Program-made: the position numbers and the translations under genes
Source of the DNA: Hemibagrus wyckioides
Taxonomy: Eukaryota; Chordata; Actinopteri; Siluriformes; Bagridae
DNA length: 64,000 nucleotides
Assembly (NCBI RefSeq): GCF_019097595.1
Contig: NC_080716.1
Location: 32,469,901-32,533,900, forward strand
Reading direction: 5' to 3'
Notes under the pieces: model-generated
Told to the model about the DNA's origin: nothing
The model's database searches: none
The model's input: the letters and a program-made list of their open reading frames with translations, nothing else
Part shown: piece by piece, positions 36,737 through 53,200 of the stretch
Layout of the letters: each line of letters opens with the position of its first letter
Position numbering within the stretch: position 1 is the stretch's first letter

Positions 36737-39274
36737 AAACACTATCAACTTCAAACAGATTATAGAAGAAACTCCAGATTTAACGCTCAGCGATCCAGTC
36801 AGGATTTTAGTATAAAAAAAAGCCACGTACAAACTTGGTCTTCTCAGTGGGCGGAGCCTCAGTGATGGATTTCAGATCCTCGACTGTGATTCGCTGAGTC
36901 TCATCCAAGTTTGTTCCCGAATACAGAACAACGTCTTTAACAAAGATGCTGAGCGCTCGCAACATGAAGGACACGAACAGGTGCATGTGGATAAAGTTCC
37001 TCGTACAGTGAAGACGCCTGGGGGGAGGAGAGAGAGAGAGAGAGCGAGAGAGAGAAACAGAGAGAGACAGAGAGACAGACAGACAGACGGAGACAAAGAC
37101 AGAGATCTTAAGCTCAGTTTAACATAAGAGAAGGTTAAGTTCAATCCATGTCTATAAGGACATGTCTGTCTGTCTGTCTGTCTCGCTATCAGTCTGTCTG
37201 TCTCTCTGTCAGTCTGTCTGTTTCTTTACCAATCTGTCTGTCTCTCTACCAGTCTGTTTGTCTGTCTATCAGTCTGTCTGTCTCTCTATCAGTCTGTCTC
37301 TGTCTCTCTACCAGTCTGTCTGCCTCTACCAGTCTGTCTGTCTCTACCAGTCTGCCTGTCTCTACCAGTCTGTCTGTCTGTCTATCAGTCTGTCTGTCTC
37401 TACCAGTCTGTCTGTCTATCAGTCTGTCTGCCTCTCTACCAGTCTGTCGGTCTGTCTATCAGTCTGTCTGTCTCTCTACCAGTCTGTCTGTCTCTCTGTC
37501 AGTCTGTCTGTCTCTTTACCAGTCTGGCTGTCTATATGTTTATTGATCCTTGAATGAAAATGAGACTGCTAACTCTTAAGGCAAAATATAGAATTAAATT
37601 TATTCATCTGGAAATTAGTGCAATCATGGAATAACAGGAAGTGCTGAACAGGAAGTGCTGAACAGGAAGTGCTGAACAGGAAATGGATACCACCAAAATG
37701 ACTGGAAGAGTGGGTTTGTGTAAAATAAAGAATTCTCTAGAAACTCTGAAGCTGTGATAGTGTATTAACACACTGGGAAGACTTAAGTCAGAGGAAGTGG
37801 CCTAGGCATAATCCTCCTGTCTAAAATCCCAACATGTTTGAGACGCAGCCGCTGGACTTCCCCAGTGTCCTCTGTGCTGAAAGTGCAGCATGTCCAGTTA
37901 AATGAAACACTGCATGTCCAGTTAAATGAGACACTGGGATAAACAACGCAGTGAAGCAGGAAGCACACTTCTATTAGTAATGAACAAAAAGAGACGAACT
38001 GGAGGCTGGAAGCATCACAGTCACACACCAACACACATCAGAATGAGATTACAACAAGAGAACAGCAGAGAGAACAGCAGAGAGTGAACAGCAGAGAGTG
38101 AAATGCTGAGAGAGAACAGCAGAGAGTGAACAGCTGAGAGAGAGAACAGCAGAGAGAGAGAGAACAGCAGAGAGAGAGAACAGCTGAGAGAGAGAACAGC
38201 AGAGAGAGAGAACAGCAGAGAGAGGGAACAGCAGAGAGAGAACACAAGAGAGAGGGAACAGCTGAGAGGGGGAACAGCAGAGAGAGAGAACAGCAGAGAG
38301 AGAGAACAGCAGAGAGAGGGAACAGCTGAGAGAGAACAGCAGAGAGTGAACAACAGAGAGAGAGAACAGCAGAGAGAGGGAACAGCAGAGAGTGAACAAC
38401 AGAGAGAGAGAACAGCAGAGAGAGGGAACAGCAGAGAGAGGGAACAGCAGAGAGAGTGAACAACAGAGAGAGAGAACAGCAGAGAGAGAGAACAGCTGAG
38501 AGAGGGAACAGCAGAGAGAGGGAACAGCTGAGAGAGAGAGAACAGCAGAGAGAGAGAACAGCAGAGAGTGAACAACAGAGAGAGAGAACAGCAGAGAGAG
38601 GGAACAGCAGAGAGAGGGAACAGCAGAGAGAGAGAACAGCAGAGAGAGGGAACAGCAGAGAGAGAGAACAGCAGAGAGAGGGAACAGCAGAGAGAGAGAA
38701 CAGCAGAGAGTGAACAACCGAGAGAGAGAACAGCAGAGAGAGGGAACAGCAGAGAGAGAGAGTGAACAACAGAGAGAGAGAACAGCAAAGAGAGAGAACA
38801 GCAGAGAGAGAGAACAGCAGAGAGAGAGAACAGTGATTGAAAGAGGAATTCTGTTATAAATAAAGGAATTTGACTCACCTGAAGTATCCGAGGATGACGA
38901 TGGCCACCATGAGGGAGCCGAATGAGATGGAGTATCCAATGGTGTAGATGAGGTAAAGTCTGTCGAACACTTCCTGTGTGTGTGAACAAATACACATTTA
39001 TTTATTTATTTATTTATTTATTGTTTGTTTGTTTGTTTGTGTGTGTATTAATATACCTATTCTTGCCCTGATTTTGAATGCATTTGATCTAAATTTGCAA
39101 ATGCATTATTTGGGTTTATAGCAGTATGGCATAGTGTGTGTGTGTGTGTGTGTGTGTGGCAGTGAGCGTCTGTTAGCATTTAGAGTATGAGACGAAGCCA
39201 AACAACTTCAGTCTGCGGTTCAGAAGCTTTTCATTGGTGCAGATGAATTTTTCATTAAATAGCTGTGGGGAGCA

Positions 39275-39322
<48 letters not shown>

Positions 39323-40254
39323 CACAGCAAGGGTTGCAAAAACTTGTGAATACAAAAGACCCAGAAAAAGGAGATAATGGAGGTGTGGCCTATGTGTTTG
39401 TTAGTAAAGGAGGTGTGGCCTCTGTGTTTGTTAGTAAAGGGGGTTTGGCCTCTGTGTTTAGTAGTAAAGGAGGTGTGGCCTCTGTGTTTGGTAGTAAGGA
39501 GGTGTGGCCTCTGTGTTCGTTTACAGTGGAGGTGTGGCCTCTGTGTTTGGTAGTAAGGAGGTGTGGCCTCTGTGTTCGTTTACAGTGGAGGTGTGGCCTC
39601 CGTGTTTGTCAGAAAAGGAGGTGTGGCCTTTCTGTTTGTCAGTAAAGGAGGTGTGGCTTCAGTGCTTCTTTGTAAAGGAGGTGTGGCCTTTCTGTCAGTA
39701 AAAGAGGTGGGGGTGTATGTGTAATGTGAGTGTGTGTGTGTGTGTGCATGTGTGTGCGTATGTGTATGTATGTGTGTGCATATGTGTATGTGCGTGTGTA
39801 TGTGTATGTGTGTGCGTGTGTGTACGTATGTGTGTGTGTGTATGTGTGTGCATGTGTGTGCGTTTGTGTGTGTATGTGTGTGCATGTGTGTGCGTTTGTG
39901 TGTGTGTGTGTGTATGTGTGTGTGTGTGAGTGTGCGTGTATGTGTGTGTGTGTATGTGTGTGTGTGTGTATGTGTGCGTATATGTGTGTGCGTTTGTGTG
40001 TGTGTATGTGTGTGTGTGTGCGTATGTGTGTGTGTATGTGTGTGCGTGTGTGTATGTATGTGCATGTGTGTGTGTGTGTGAGTGCATTTGTGTGTGTGTG
40101 TATGTGTGCGTGCCTGTGTGTGTGTGTGCGTATGTGTGTGTGTGAGTGTGCGCGTATGTGTGTGTGCGTGTGTGTGTGCGCGCGTATGTGTGTGTGTGTG
40201 CGTTTGTGTGTGTGTATGTGTGTGTGTGTGCGTGCGTGTGTGTGTGTGTGCGTA

Positions 40255-40296
<42 letters not shown>

Positions 40297-40369
40297 TGTG
40301 TGTGTGCGTATGTGTGTATGTGTATGTGTGTGTGTGTGTATGTGTATGTGTGTGTGTGTGTGCGTATGT

Positions 40370-40405
<36 letters not shown>

Positions 40406-40423
40406 ATGTGTGTGTGCGTATGT

Positions 40424-40454
<31 letters not shown>

Positions 40455-40486
40455 CGTATGTGTGTGTGTGTGTGCGTATGTATGTA

Positions 40487-40525
<39 letters not shown>

Positions 40526-41909
40526 TATACCCTGTCACGGGTGTCATTGTAGTTTGTGATGAACTTCGCACATTCGCTGTAATTCGCCCATGTCTTGTTC
40601 GTTGCAGTGAGTTTCCAACTTCCATTCACATCACACTTCCTGTAGGCATGGCCTAGACACACACACACACACACACGCACACACACACGCACATAAACTT
40701 TCATTTTCCTTTTATTCATACAATGAATGAAAGTGAAGAATTTAAGGCATAATAAATTCAAGCAGTTGAATAAAATGTAATATATTCCATGCATATGAAT
40801 CACCAGCACTGACCATCTGCACTTTACTGACTGACATCTCATGCTGCGTGGTACTGTGTGGGTACTGTGTACTCTGTGGGTCACTGAGCAGAACCTTTGT
40901 TCACGTACCCTGGCCTACACTGATGGTAATGTAGCAGAACCTCTAAGTGGATTACATTTACATTACATTTACATCATTTAGCAAACACATTTATCCAGAG
41001 TAACGTGCAGAAGTGATCTGAAATCTGAATCATCTGAATGAAGTAGATCTTCTAGAAGACAGCCAGTGACTCAGATGTTTGGACTTGTGAAGTTTACTCC
41101 ACCGCCTGGGTGTCAGGACAGAGAAGAACCTTGAAGGACAACCCTACGAGATGGTGGGTTTAGTTGGGCAGTGTGAGAGTGAATATGGCAGCAGCTACAG
41201 GAAGGCAAGGTGTGGAAGAACATGGGGATTTTCAAAAGGTCTGGATCAGTTGTAGAGGTTGGATGGTGCAGAGAGGAACAAGTTGTAGTGGTCCAGTCTC
41301 AAAATGGCAAGGGATTGAAGAAGCAGCAAAATGGCCTATAGGATCTGACAGATTTGGAAAATCTGCTCTACCTCAGTCTGGACCTGCCTGATCCATCCTG
41401 TTGCCCTTGCAGTCTCCTCACCTGGAGGCCACTGACTGCTGCTGAGGTTCTCCACATGGAGTCTGGAGATACATGGGCTTGTAGTGGATAAAACCACATA
41501 GACACCATGGAGATGACTTCGGAGTACAATTGATACGAAAGTTTCTCTCTCAAATCTCCATCAGATGATATCTTCAATAAGACCTAATGTTAGAACTGAA
41601 ATGAATTTCCTGGCTGAATGACCATAGAGTCCACAGTTCCACAAGAGGAACGATTCATAATCCCACTCTCCAGTGTCTGGTTCGAGGGCTGGTTCCTCTC
41701 TGATCTCAGAGGGGTTTTCCTCACCCATCACCTTTCCCATCACATCACCTGTTACTGCTGCTCCACGTCCACCTCACTAATCCCTTCACTCACCACTCCC
41801 CAGAGGTCTCCTGAGATGTTCAGAACAATGCAGCCTTCAGATCACTCAGCAGGGATGGTGTACCGCAGTCACACTATCTGATTAGAGCTTTAAATATCTA
41901 CAGTTCTTT

Positions 41910-41945
<36 letters not shown>

Positions 41946-42150
41946 TTACTTTTTTTAAATTTCTGTTTTCTTTTTCAGATGTTTTCTCTCAGTCTTTATT
42001 TTTCTTCTCTTCTCTTCTCTTCTCTTCTCTTCTCTTCTCTTCTCTTCTCTTCTCTTCTCTTCTCTTCTCTTCTCTCATCTTTGCTTCATTTCCTGTCATA
42101 TCAATTCATTCAGTTCTTTTATTTCTGTCTACTCTAGTGACATTACTTTA

Positions 42151-42219
<69 letters not shown>

Positions 42220-44175
42220 TATCTCTGTGAGTGTGTGTGAGTGTGTGAGGGTCACCTTTGTGGTTGAAGTCGTAAACATACTCTGGACAGGAAGCAGACA
42301 CCGTCCGTCCTGGAACTCCTTCAGGCCAACAAACAAAGCCATCCCATTCGGGGACACAGTTACTGGCTGAAACACACACACACACACAAACATACACACA
42401 CACACACACACACACACAATGTAATGAAGCTTTCAGTTCTGATCTGCACTTCTACATAATAAATGCTTTACAGTATTAGATCACAGTGTGATTTGAGACG
42501 CAGCCTGTGTCAAAAGGTTTTTCCCGGGCTTACACACACACATACACTCACACACACATACACACACACTCACACACATACACAAACACATATCAGGGCA
42601 GTGTGTAATTATCGGACCGCACAGTAGGGATGTGGAGCGCCTCACTGCTTCCCCTTCAAACCATCCACATCAGGAGCAGAAAGGGTTCTGATGGATCTGC
42701 ACTTTTTAAACGCTCGTGTGTGTGTGTGTGTGTGTGTTATAATAATGAGCGTGATCTGCTTCTGTTCCCACAGCTCCTTGGCCTCGGAGTGTGTGTTTTC
42801 AGCTTTTCAATGGAGCATTTATTAAAACCAGCTGCAGCAAAATAACCAGTTAGAGAATAAAAGACGAATGAGGGGTCTCAGGTCTGTCACACACACACAC
42901 ACACACACAGTCTGTTCTATCCTTGTAAGATCCTTCCATTTCTTTAGTATTAATGGAGATAATAAACATCTAACATCTAACCCTGACCTCAACGACAAGA
43001 ACTTTTCAGGCTTTTAATAAATAAATTTATGTGATGACCAAAGAAAGAGAATGAGAAGATATATGACCCTGCCCACTAATTATCCTTGACCCCACCCACT
43101 AATTATCCATGACCCTGCCCACTACTTATTCATGACCCCCACACTAAAACAGTGTTAAATATTTATGACCCCACCCACTAAAACAGTGTAAATTATTCAT
43201 GACACCACCCACTAAAACAGTGTTAATTATCCATCACCCCACCCACTAAAACGATGTTAATTAACCATGACTCCACCCACCATCACCACTACCACCACCA
43301 CCGCATGGTGATAATTAACTTGTCCCACATGTACTACCGCACAATGTTAATTAACCAGTTCCCCACACACCACCAGACAGTGTTAATTAGCTAATACCAC
43401 TTACACCACTGCATGGTGTTAATTACATTTTATCCCTCCCACCTCCAAATGGTGTTAACTGGCCCCAAGCATATTACTGTACAATGTTAATTAACTGGTA
43501 GCCCACACACCACAGTGTGGTGTTAATTAACTGTTACCCCTCCCACCATTGCATGCTGTTAATTAAATTTTACCCCTCCCACGTCTTAATGGTGTTAACT
43601 CAATGTTACCCCTACCCCCGCCGCATGGCTCCTTCTCTCAGTGTTTAAGTTTAGCCCCAGACGGACAGGAGCCAGCGTATACCACACTTCCCCTCCGTCC
43701 CACCAGCACCCGAGGTTTTTTGCCCGGTGGTTCTCAGTGATGTCACTCTGGCCGTGTTTAAATATTTGTCTTTCCCCCCAACTCTGTAATCCCGCTGTGT
43801 GAAGCCACAACGCTCCGATATCCCTGAAGGTCAAACAAGGACATTGAATAAAACCTTGAATATCTGCTTCACTTTTCTCAGAACACACTTCCTGTTCCTC
43901 AGCTTTCATACTGCCACGGTTCACCAGGAGGACGACACACAATACACTCACCATTCACACGCTTACACTGTTGCTAGGCAACTAGGAAGCAGGTAATTAT
44001 TCATACATCATTATTAATATCTTTGTTTTTCAGTCTCTTGCTGTCATGTTACATCGTATCTCATTTAACATCAAGAAAAAGCACCGTTCCCTTCTTCGGT
44101 CCGTATTTTCTATCCCTGATTGTTCTTTTTAAGTCATTTGGAGTGACACTCCAAAATACATTAAAACACAGATGG

Positions 44176-44212
<37 letters not shown>

Positions 44213-47200
44213 GATGAGTGTTTGAACAGTTATTCTTGTATTATTTTGACATAGAATCAACTAACGTTTGCTCATTGGTGTCAATGAGGACCTTGTTCTG
44301 AGTGTGTGTGTGTATGTCTCTGTGTGTTGGGGGGGTTGTGTGTGTGTGTCCGTGGTGGAGACTTAGTGAGGTGCAGGAACAACAAACAGGAGGTTGGAGG
44401 TTTGAGGTTAGGACAAGAATAGCCAAACCCGATTCAGCTAGCCGCTTGCTAAAATCTCAAACCACGCTGGACAAACAATCCAACATGGCAGGACTAATAA
44501 TAACTGCTTTACTCTGCTTTACTGGAGATGTGAAGGGTGGGCTGAGGTCTGAGGGTAAAAACACACACACACACACAAGCTCAGGGTGTGTCCTTCACAA
44601 CTCACGAAAGCTGAACAATCGGACATGATGCTCAGGTCTCTAAACTCATACTGCTGGAAGCCTCACTGTGTGTGTGTGTGTGTGCACATGTTAAACTCTG
44701 GACACTCTTGTGTCTCAAAAACACTCTTTTTGTCTCTTTTTGACGTTTTGTCACTGTCTCATTAGAATCCCATTAAAAAGCCAAATTCTTACCCAAACTG
44801 AGCAAAAGAATTATAACAACACAACAAATCAAATACTGCTACACACTACACTACACTGCTACACACTACACTACACTGCACTACACTGCTACACACTACA
44901 CTACACTACACTGCTACACACTACACTGCTACACACTACACTACACTGCTACACACTACACTGCTACACACTACACTACACTGCTACACACTACACTACA
45001 CTACACTACACTGCTACACACTACACTACACTACACTACACTGCTACACACTACAGTACACTACACTGCTACACACTACACTACACTACACTGCTACACA
45101 CTACAGTACACTACACTGCTACACACTACACTACACTGCTACACACTACACTGCTACACACTACACTACACTGCTACACACTACACTGCTACACACTACA
45201 CTGCTACACACTACACTACACTGCTACACACTACACTGCTACACACTACACTACACTGCTACACACGACACTACACTGCTACACACTACACTACTACACA
45301 CGACACTACACTACACTGCTACACACAACACTACACTACACTGCTACACACGACACTACACTACACTGCTACACACGACACTACACTACACTACACTACA
45401 CTGCTACACACGACACTACACTACACTGCTACACACTACACTACACTACACTACACTACAGTACTACACACGACACTACACTACACTACACTACTACACA
45501 CGACACTACACTACACTGCTACACACTACACTACACTACACTACACTACAGTACTACACACGACACTACACTACACTACACTGCTACACACTACACTACA
45601 CTACACTGCTACACACTACACAACACTACACTACACTGCTACACACTACACTACACTGCTACACACTACACTACACTACACTACACTGCTACACACTACA
45701 TGACACTACACTACACTGCTACACACTACACGACACTACACTGCTACACACGACACTACACTGCTACACACTACACGACACTACACTACACACTACACGA
45801 CACTACACTGCTACACACGACACGACACTACACTACACTACACTGCTACACACTACACTACACTACACTACACTGCTACACACGACACTACACGACACTA
45901 CACTACACTGCTACACACTACACTACACTGCTACACACGACACTACACGACACTACACTACACTGCTACACACTACACTACACTACACTGCTACACACGA
46001 CACTACACGACACTACACTACTACACACTACACGACACTACACTACACTGCTACACACTACACGACTCTACACTACACTACACTACACTGCTACACACTA
46101 CACTACACTACACTGCTACACACTACACTACACTGCTACACACTACACTGCTACACACTACATTGCTACACACTACACTACACTACACTGCTACACACTA
46201 CATGACTCTACACTACACTACACTGCTACACACTACACTACACTGCTACACACTACACGACTCTACACTACACTACACTACACTGCTACACACTACACAA
46301 CACTACACTACACTACACTGCTACACACTACACGACACTACACTACACTACACTGCTACACACTACACAACTCTACACTACACTACACTACAATGCTACA
46401 CACTACACTACACTGCTACACACTACACTACACTACACTGCTACACACTACACTACACTACACTGCTACACACTACACTACACTGTTACACACTACACTA
46501 CACTGTTACACACTAGACTACACTACACTGTTACACACTACACTACACTACACTGCTACACACTACACTACACTGCTACACACTACACGACACTACACTA
46601 CACTACACTGCTACACACTACATGACACTACACTACACTACACTGCTACACACGACACTACACTACACTACACTGCTACACACTACACGACACTACACTA
46701 CACTGCTACACACTACACGACACTACACTACACTACACTGCTACACACTACACTACACTACACTGCTACACAATACACTACACTACACTGCTACACACTA
46801 CACGACTCTACACTACACTACACTACACTGCTACACACTACACTACACTGCTACACACTACACTACACTGCTACACACTACACTGCACTACACTGCTACA
46901 CACTACACTACACTGCTACACACTACACTGCTACACACTACACTACACTGCTACACACTACACGACTCTACACTACACTACACTACACTGCTACACACTA
47001 CACAACTCTACACTACACTACACTACACTGCTACACACTACACTACACTGCTACACACTACACGACTCTACACTACACTACACTACACTACACTGCTACA
47101 CACTACACGACACTACACTACACTGCTACACACTACACGACACTACACTACACTACACTGCTACACACTACACGACTCTACACTACACTACACTACAATG

Positions 47201-50200
47201 CTACACACTACACTACACTGCTACACACTACACTACACTAAACTGCTACACACTACACTACACTACACTACACTGCTACACACTACACTACACTACACTA
47301 CACTGTTACACACTACACTACACTGTTACACACTAGACTACACTACACTGTTACACACTACACTACAGTACACTACACTGCTACACACTACACTACACTG
47401 CTACAGACTACACGACACTACACTACACTACACTGCTACACAGTACACGACACTACACTACACTACACTGCTACACATGACACTACACTACACTACACTG
47501 CTACACACTACACGACACTACACTACACTACACTGCTACACACTACACGACACTACACTACACGACACGACACTACACTACACTACACTGCTACACACTA
47601 CACGACACTACACTGCTACACACTACACGACACGACACTACACTACACTACGCTGCTACACACTACACAACACTACACGACACTACACTACACTACACTG
47701 CTACACACGACACTACACTACACTACACTGCTACACACGACACTACACTACACTGTTACACACGACACTACACTACACTACACTGCTACACACGACACTA
47801 CACTACACTGCTACACACAACACTACACTACACTGCTACACACGACACTACACTACACTGCTACACACGACACTACACTACACTGCTACACACAACACTA
47901 CACTACACTACACTACTACACACGACACTACACTACACTGCTACACACGACACTACACTGCTACACACTACACTACTACACACGACACTACACTACACTG
48001 CTACACACTACACTACACTACACTGCTACAGACTACACTACACTGCTACACACGACACTACACTACACTACACTGCTACACACTACACTACACTACACTG
48101 CTACACACTACACTACACTGCTACACACTACACTACACTACACTGCTACACACTACACTACACTACACTACACTGCTACACACTACATGACACTACACTA
48201 CACTGCTACACACTACACGACACTACACTGCTACACACGACACTACACTACACTACACTGCAACACACTACACGACACTACACTGCTACACACGACACGA
48301 CACTACACTACACTACACTGCTACACACTACACTACACTACACTACACTGCTACACACGACACTACACTACACTACACTGCTACACACTACACGACACTA
48401 CACTGCTACACACGACACGACACTACACTACACTACACTGCTACACACTACACTACACTACACTACACTGCTACACACGACACTACACGACACTACACTA
48501 CACTGCTACACACTACACTACACTGCTACACACGACACTACACGACACTACACTACACTGCTACACACTCCACTACACTACACTGCTACACACGACACTA
48601 CACGACACTACACTACTACACACTACACGACACTACACTACACTGCTACACACTACACGACTCTACACTACACTACACTACACTGCTACACACTACACTA
48701 CACTACACTGCTACACACTACACTACACTGCTACACACTACACTGCTACACACTACACTACACTACACTGCTACACACTACATGACACTACACTACACTG
48801 CTACACACTACACGACACTACACTGCTACACACGACACTACACTGCTACACACTACACGACACTACACTACACACTACACGACACTACACTGCTACACAC
48901 GACACGACACTACACTACACTACACTGCTACACACTACACTACACTACACTACACTGCTACACACGACACTACACGACACTACACTACACTGCTACACAC
49001 TACACTACACTGCTACACACGACACTACACGACACTACACTACACTGCTACACACTACACTACACTACACTGCTACACACGACACTACACGACACTACAC
49101 TACTACACACTACACGACACTACACTACACTGCTACACACTACACTACACTACACTGCTACACACTACACGACTCTACACTACACTACACTACACTACAC
49201 TGCTACACACTACACTACACTACACTGCTACACACTACACTACACTGCTACACACTACACTGCTACACACTACACTGCTACACACTACACTACACTACAC
49301 TGCTACACACTACACGACTCTACACTACACTACACTGCTACACACTACACTACACTGCTACACACTACACGACTCTACACTACACTACACTACACTGCTA
49401 CACACTACACAACACTACACTACACTACACTGCTACACACTACACGACACTACACTACACTGCTACACACTACACAACCCTACAATACACTACACTACAA
49501 TGCTACACACTACACTACACTGCTACACACTACACTACACTACACTGCTACACACTACACTACACTACACTGCTACACACTACACTACACTACACTGTTA
49601 CACACTACACTACACTGTTACACACTAGACTACACTACACTGCTACACACTACACTACACTGTTACACACTACACTACACTACACTGCTACACACTACAC
49701 TACACTGCTACACACTACACGACACTACACTACACTACACTGCTACACACTACACGACACTACACTACACTACACTGCTACACACGACACTACACTACAC
49801 TACACTGCTACACACTACACGACACTACACTACACTACACTGCTACACACTACACGACACTACACTACACTACATTGCTACACACGACACTACACTACAC
49901 TGCTACACACTACACTACACTGCTACACACTACACGACTCTACACTACACTACACTACACTGCTACACACTACACTACACTGCTACACACTACACTACAC
50001 TGCTACACACTACACTGCACTACACTGCTACACACTACACTACACTGCTACACACTACACTGCTACACACTACACTACACTGCTACACACTACACGACTC
50101 TACACTACACTACACTACACTGCTACACACTACACAACTCTACACTACACTACACTACACTGCTACACACTACACTACACTGCTACACACTACACGACTC

Positions 50201-53200
50201 TACACTACACTACACTACACTACACTGCTACACACTACACGACACTACACTACACTGCTACACACTACACGACACTACACTACACTACACTGCTACACAC
50301 TACACGACTCTACACTACACTACACTACAATGCTACACACTACACTACACTGCTACACACTACACTACACTAAACTGCTACACACTACACTACACTACAC
50401 TACACTGCTACACACTACACTACACTACACTACACTGTTACACACTACACTACACTGTTACACACTAGACTACACTACACTGTTACACACTACACTACAG
50501 TACACTACACTGCTACACACTACACTACACTGCTACAGACTACACGACACTACACTACACTACACTGCTACACACTACACGACACTACACTACACTACAC
50601 TGCTACACATGACACTACACTACACTACACTGCTACACACTACACGACACTACACTACACTACACTGCTACACACTACACGACACTACACTACACTACAC
50701 TGCTACACACTACACGACACTACACTACACGACACGACACTACACTACACTACACTGCTACACACTACACGACACTACACTGCTACACACTACACGACAC
50801 GACACTACACTACACTACGCTGCTACACACTACACAACACTACACGACACTACACTACACTACACTACACTACACTGCTACACACGACACTACACTACAC
50901 TACACTGCTACACACGACACTACACTACACTGTTACACACGACACTACACTACACTACACTGCTACACACGACACTACACTACACTGCTACACACAACAC
51001 TACACTACACTGCTACACACGACACTACACTACACTGCTACACACGACACTACACTACACTGCTACACACGACACTACACTACACTGCTACACACAACAC
51101 TACACTACACTACACTACTACACACGACACTACACTACACTGCTACACACGACACTACACTGCTACACACTACACTACTACACACGACACTACACTACAC
51201 TGCTACACACTACACTACACTACACTACAGTACTACACACAACACTACACTACACTGCTACACACTACACTACACTACACTACACTGCTACACACTACAC
51301 GACACTACACTACACTGCTACACACTACACTACACTGCTACACACTACACTACACTACACTACACTGCTACACACTACATGACACTACACTACACTGCTA
51401 CACACTACACGACACTACACTGCTACACACGACACTACACTACACTGCTACACACGACACGACACTACACTGCTACACACGACACGACACTACACTACAC
51501 TACACTGCTACACACTACACTACACTACACTGCTACACACTACACTACACTACACTACACTGCTACACACGACACTACACTACACTGCTACACACTACAC
51601 GACACTACACTGCTACACACGACACGACACTACACTACACTGCTACACACGACACTACACTACACTGCTACACACGACACTACACTACACTGCTACACAC
51701 AACACTACACTACACTACACTACTACACACGACACTACACTACACTGCTACACACGACACTACACTGCTACACACTACACTACTACACACGACACTACAC
51801 TACACTGCTACACACTACACTACACTACACTACAGTACTACACACAACACTACACTACACTGCTACACACTACACTACACTACACTACACTGCTACACAC
51901 TACACGACACTACACTACACTGCTACACACTACACTACACTGCTACACACTACACTACACTACACTACACTGCTACACACTACATGACACTACACTACAC
52001 TGCTACACACTACACGACACTACACTGCTACACACGACACTACACTACACTGCTACACACGACACGACACTACACTGCTACACACGACACGACACTACAC
52101 TACACTACACTGCTACACACTACACTACACTACACTACACTACACTACACTGCTACACACGACACTACACTACACTGCTACACACTACACGACACTACAC
52201 TGCTACACACGACACGACACTACACTACACTGCTACACACTACACTACACTACATTACACTGCTACACACGACACTACACGACACTACACTACACTGCTA
52301 CACACTACACTACACTACACTACACTGCTACACACTACACTACACTGCTACACACTACACTACACTACACTGCTACACACGACACTACACTACACTACAC
52401 TGCTACACACTACACGACACTACACTACACTGCTACACACTACACGACACTACACTGCTACACACGACACGACACTACACTACACTGCTACACACTACAC
52501 GACACTACACTACACTGCTACACACTACACTACACTACACTGCTACACACTACACTACACTGCTACACACTACACGACACTACACTACACTGCTACACAC
52601 TACATGACACTACACTACACTGCTACACACTACACTACACTGCTACACACTACACTACACTACACTACACTACACTGCTACACACTACACGACACTACAC
52701 TACACTGCTACACACTACACGACACTACACTACACTGCTACACACTACACTACACTACACTGCTACACACTACACGACACTACACTGTTACACACGACAC
52801 TACACTACACTGCTACACACGACACTACACTACACTACACTGCTACACACTACACTACACTACACTGCTACACACGACACTACACTACACTGCTACACAC
52901 GACACTACACTACACTACACTGCTACACACGACACTACACTACACTGCTACACACGACACTACACTACACTGCTACACACGACACTACACTACACTGCTA
53001 CACACGACACTACACTACACTACACTGCTACACACGACACGACACTACACTACACTACACTCCTACACACGACACTACACTACACTACACTGCTACACAC
53101 GACACTACACTACACTACACTGCTACACACGACACTACACTACACTACACTGCTACACACGACACTACACTGCTACACACGACACTACACTACACTACAC

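Noticed and set aside
38021..38995. 324-codon minus-strand frame starting near TM1 with Leu/Ser/Cys/Phe repeats
   Set aside because: It reads the TM1 exon in the wrong frame and continues through the AGAGAACAGC array. The correct exon is 38879-38973 with a GTGAGT donor.
39580..40656. Cys/Val- or His/Thr-rich proteins of up to 328 codons
   Set aside because: Translations of the TG/CA compound microsatellite.
41164..41881. Short frames of 60-87 codons at 41.1-41.9 kb
   Set aside because: They lie in diverged interspersed-repeat sequence and do not resemble an intact transposase or reverse transcriptase.
43595..43954. 119-codon minus-strand frame in the pth1r intron
   Set aside because: No recognisable domain and no convincing in-phase splice sites; overlaps the old 36-bp repeat. 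Length is within chance for non-repeat DNA of this size.
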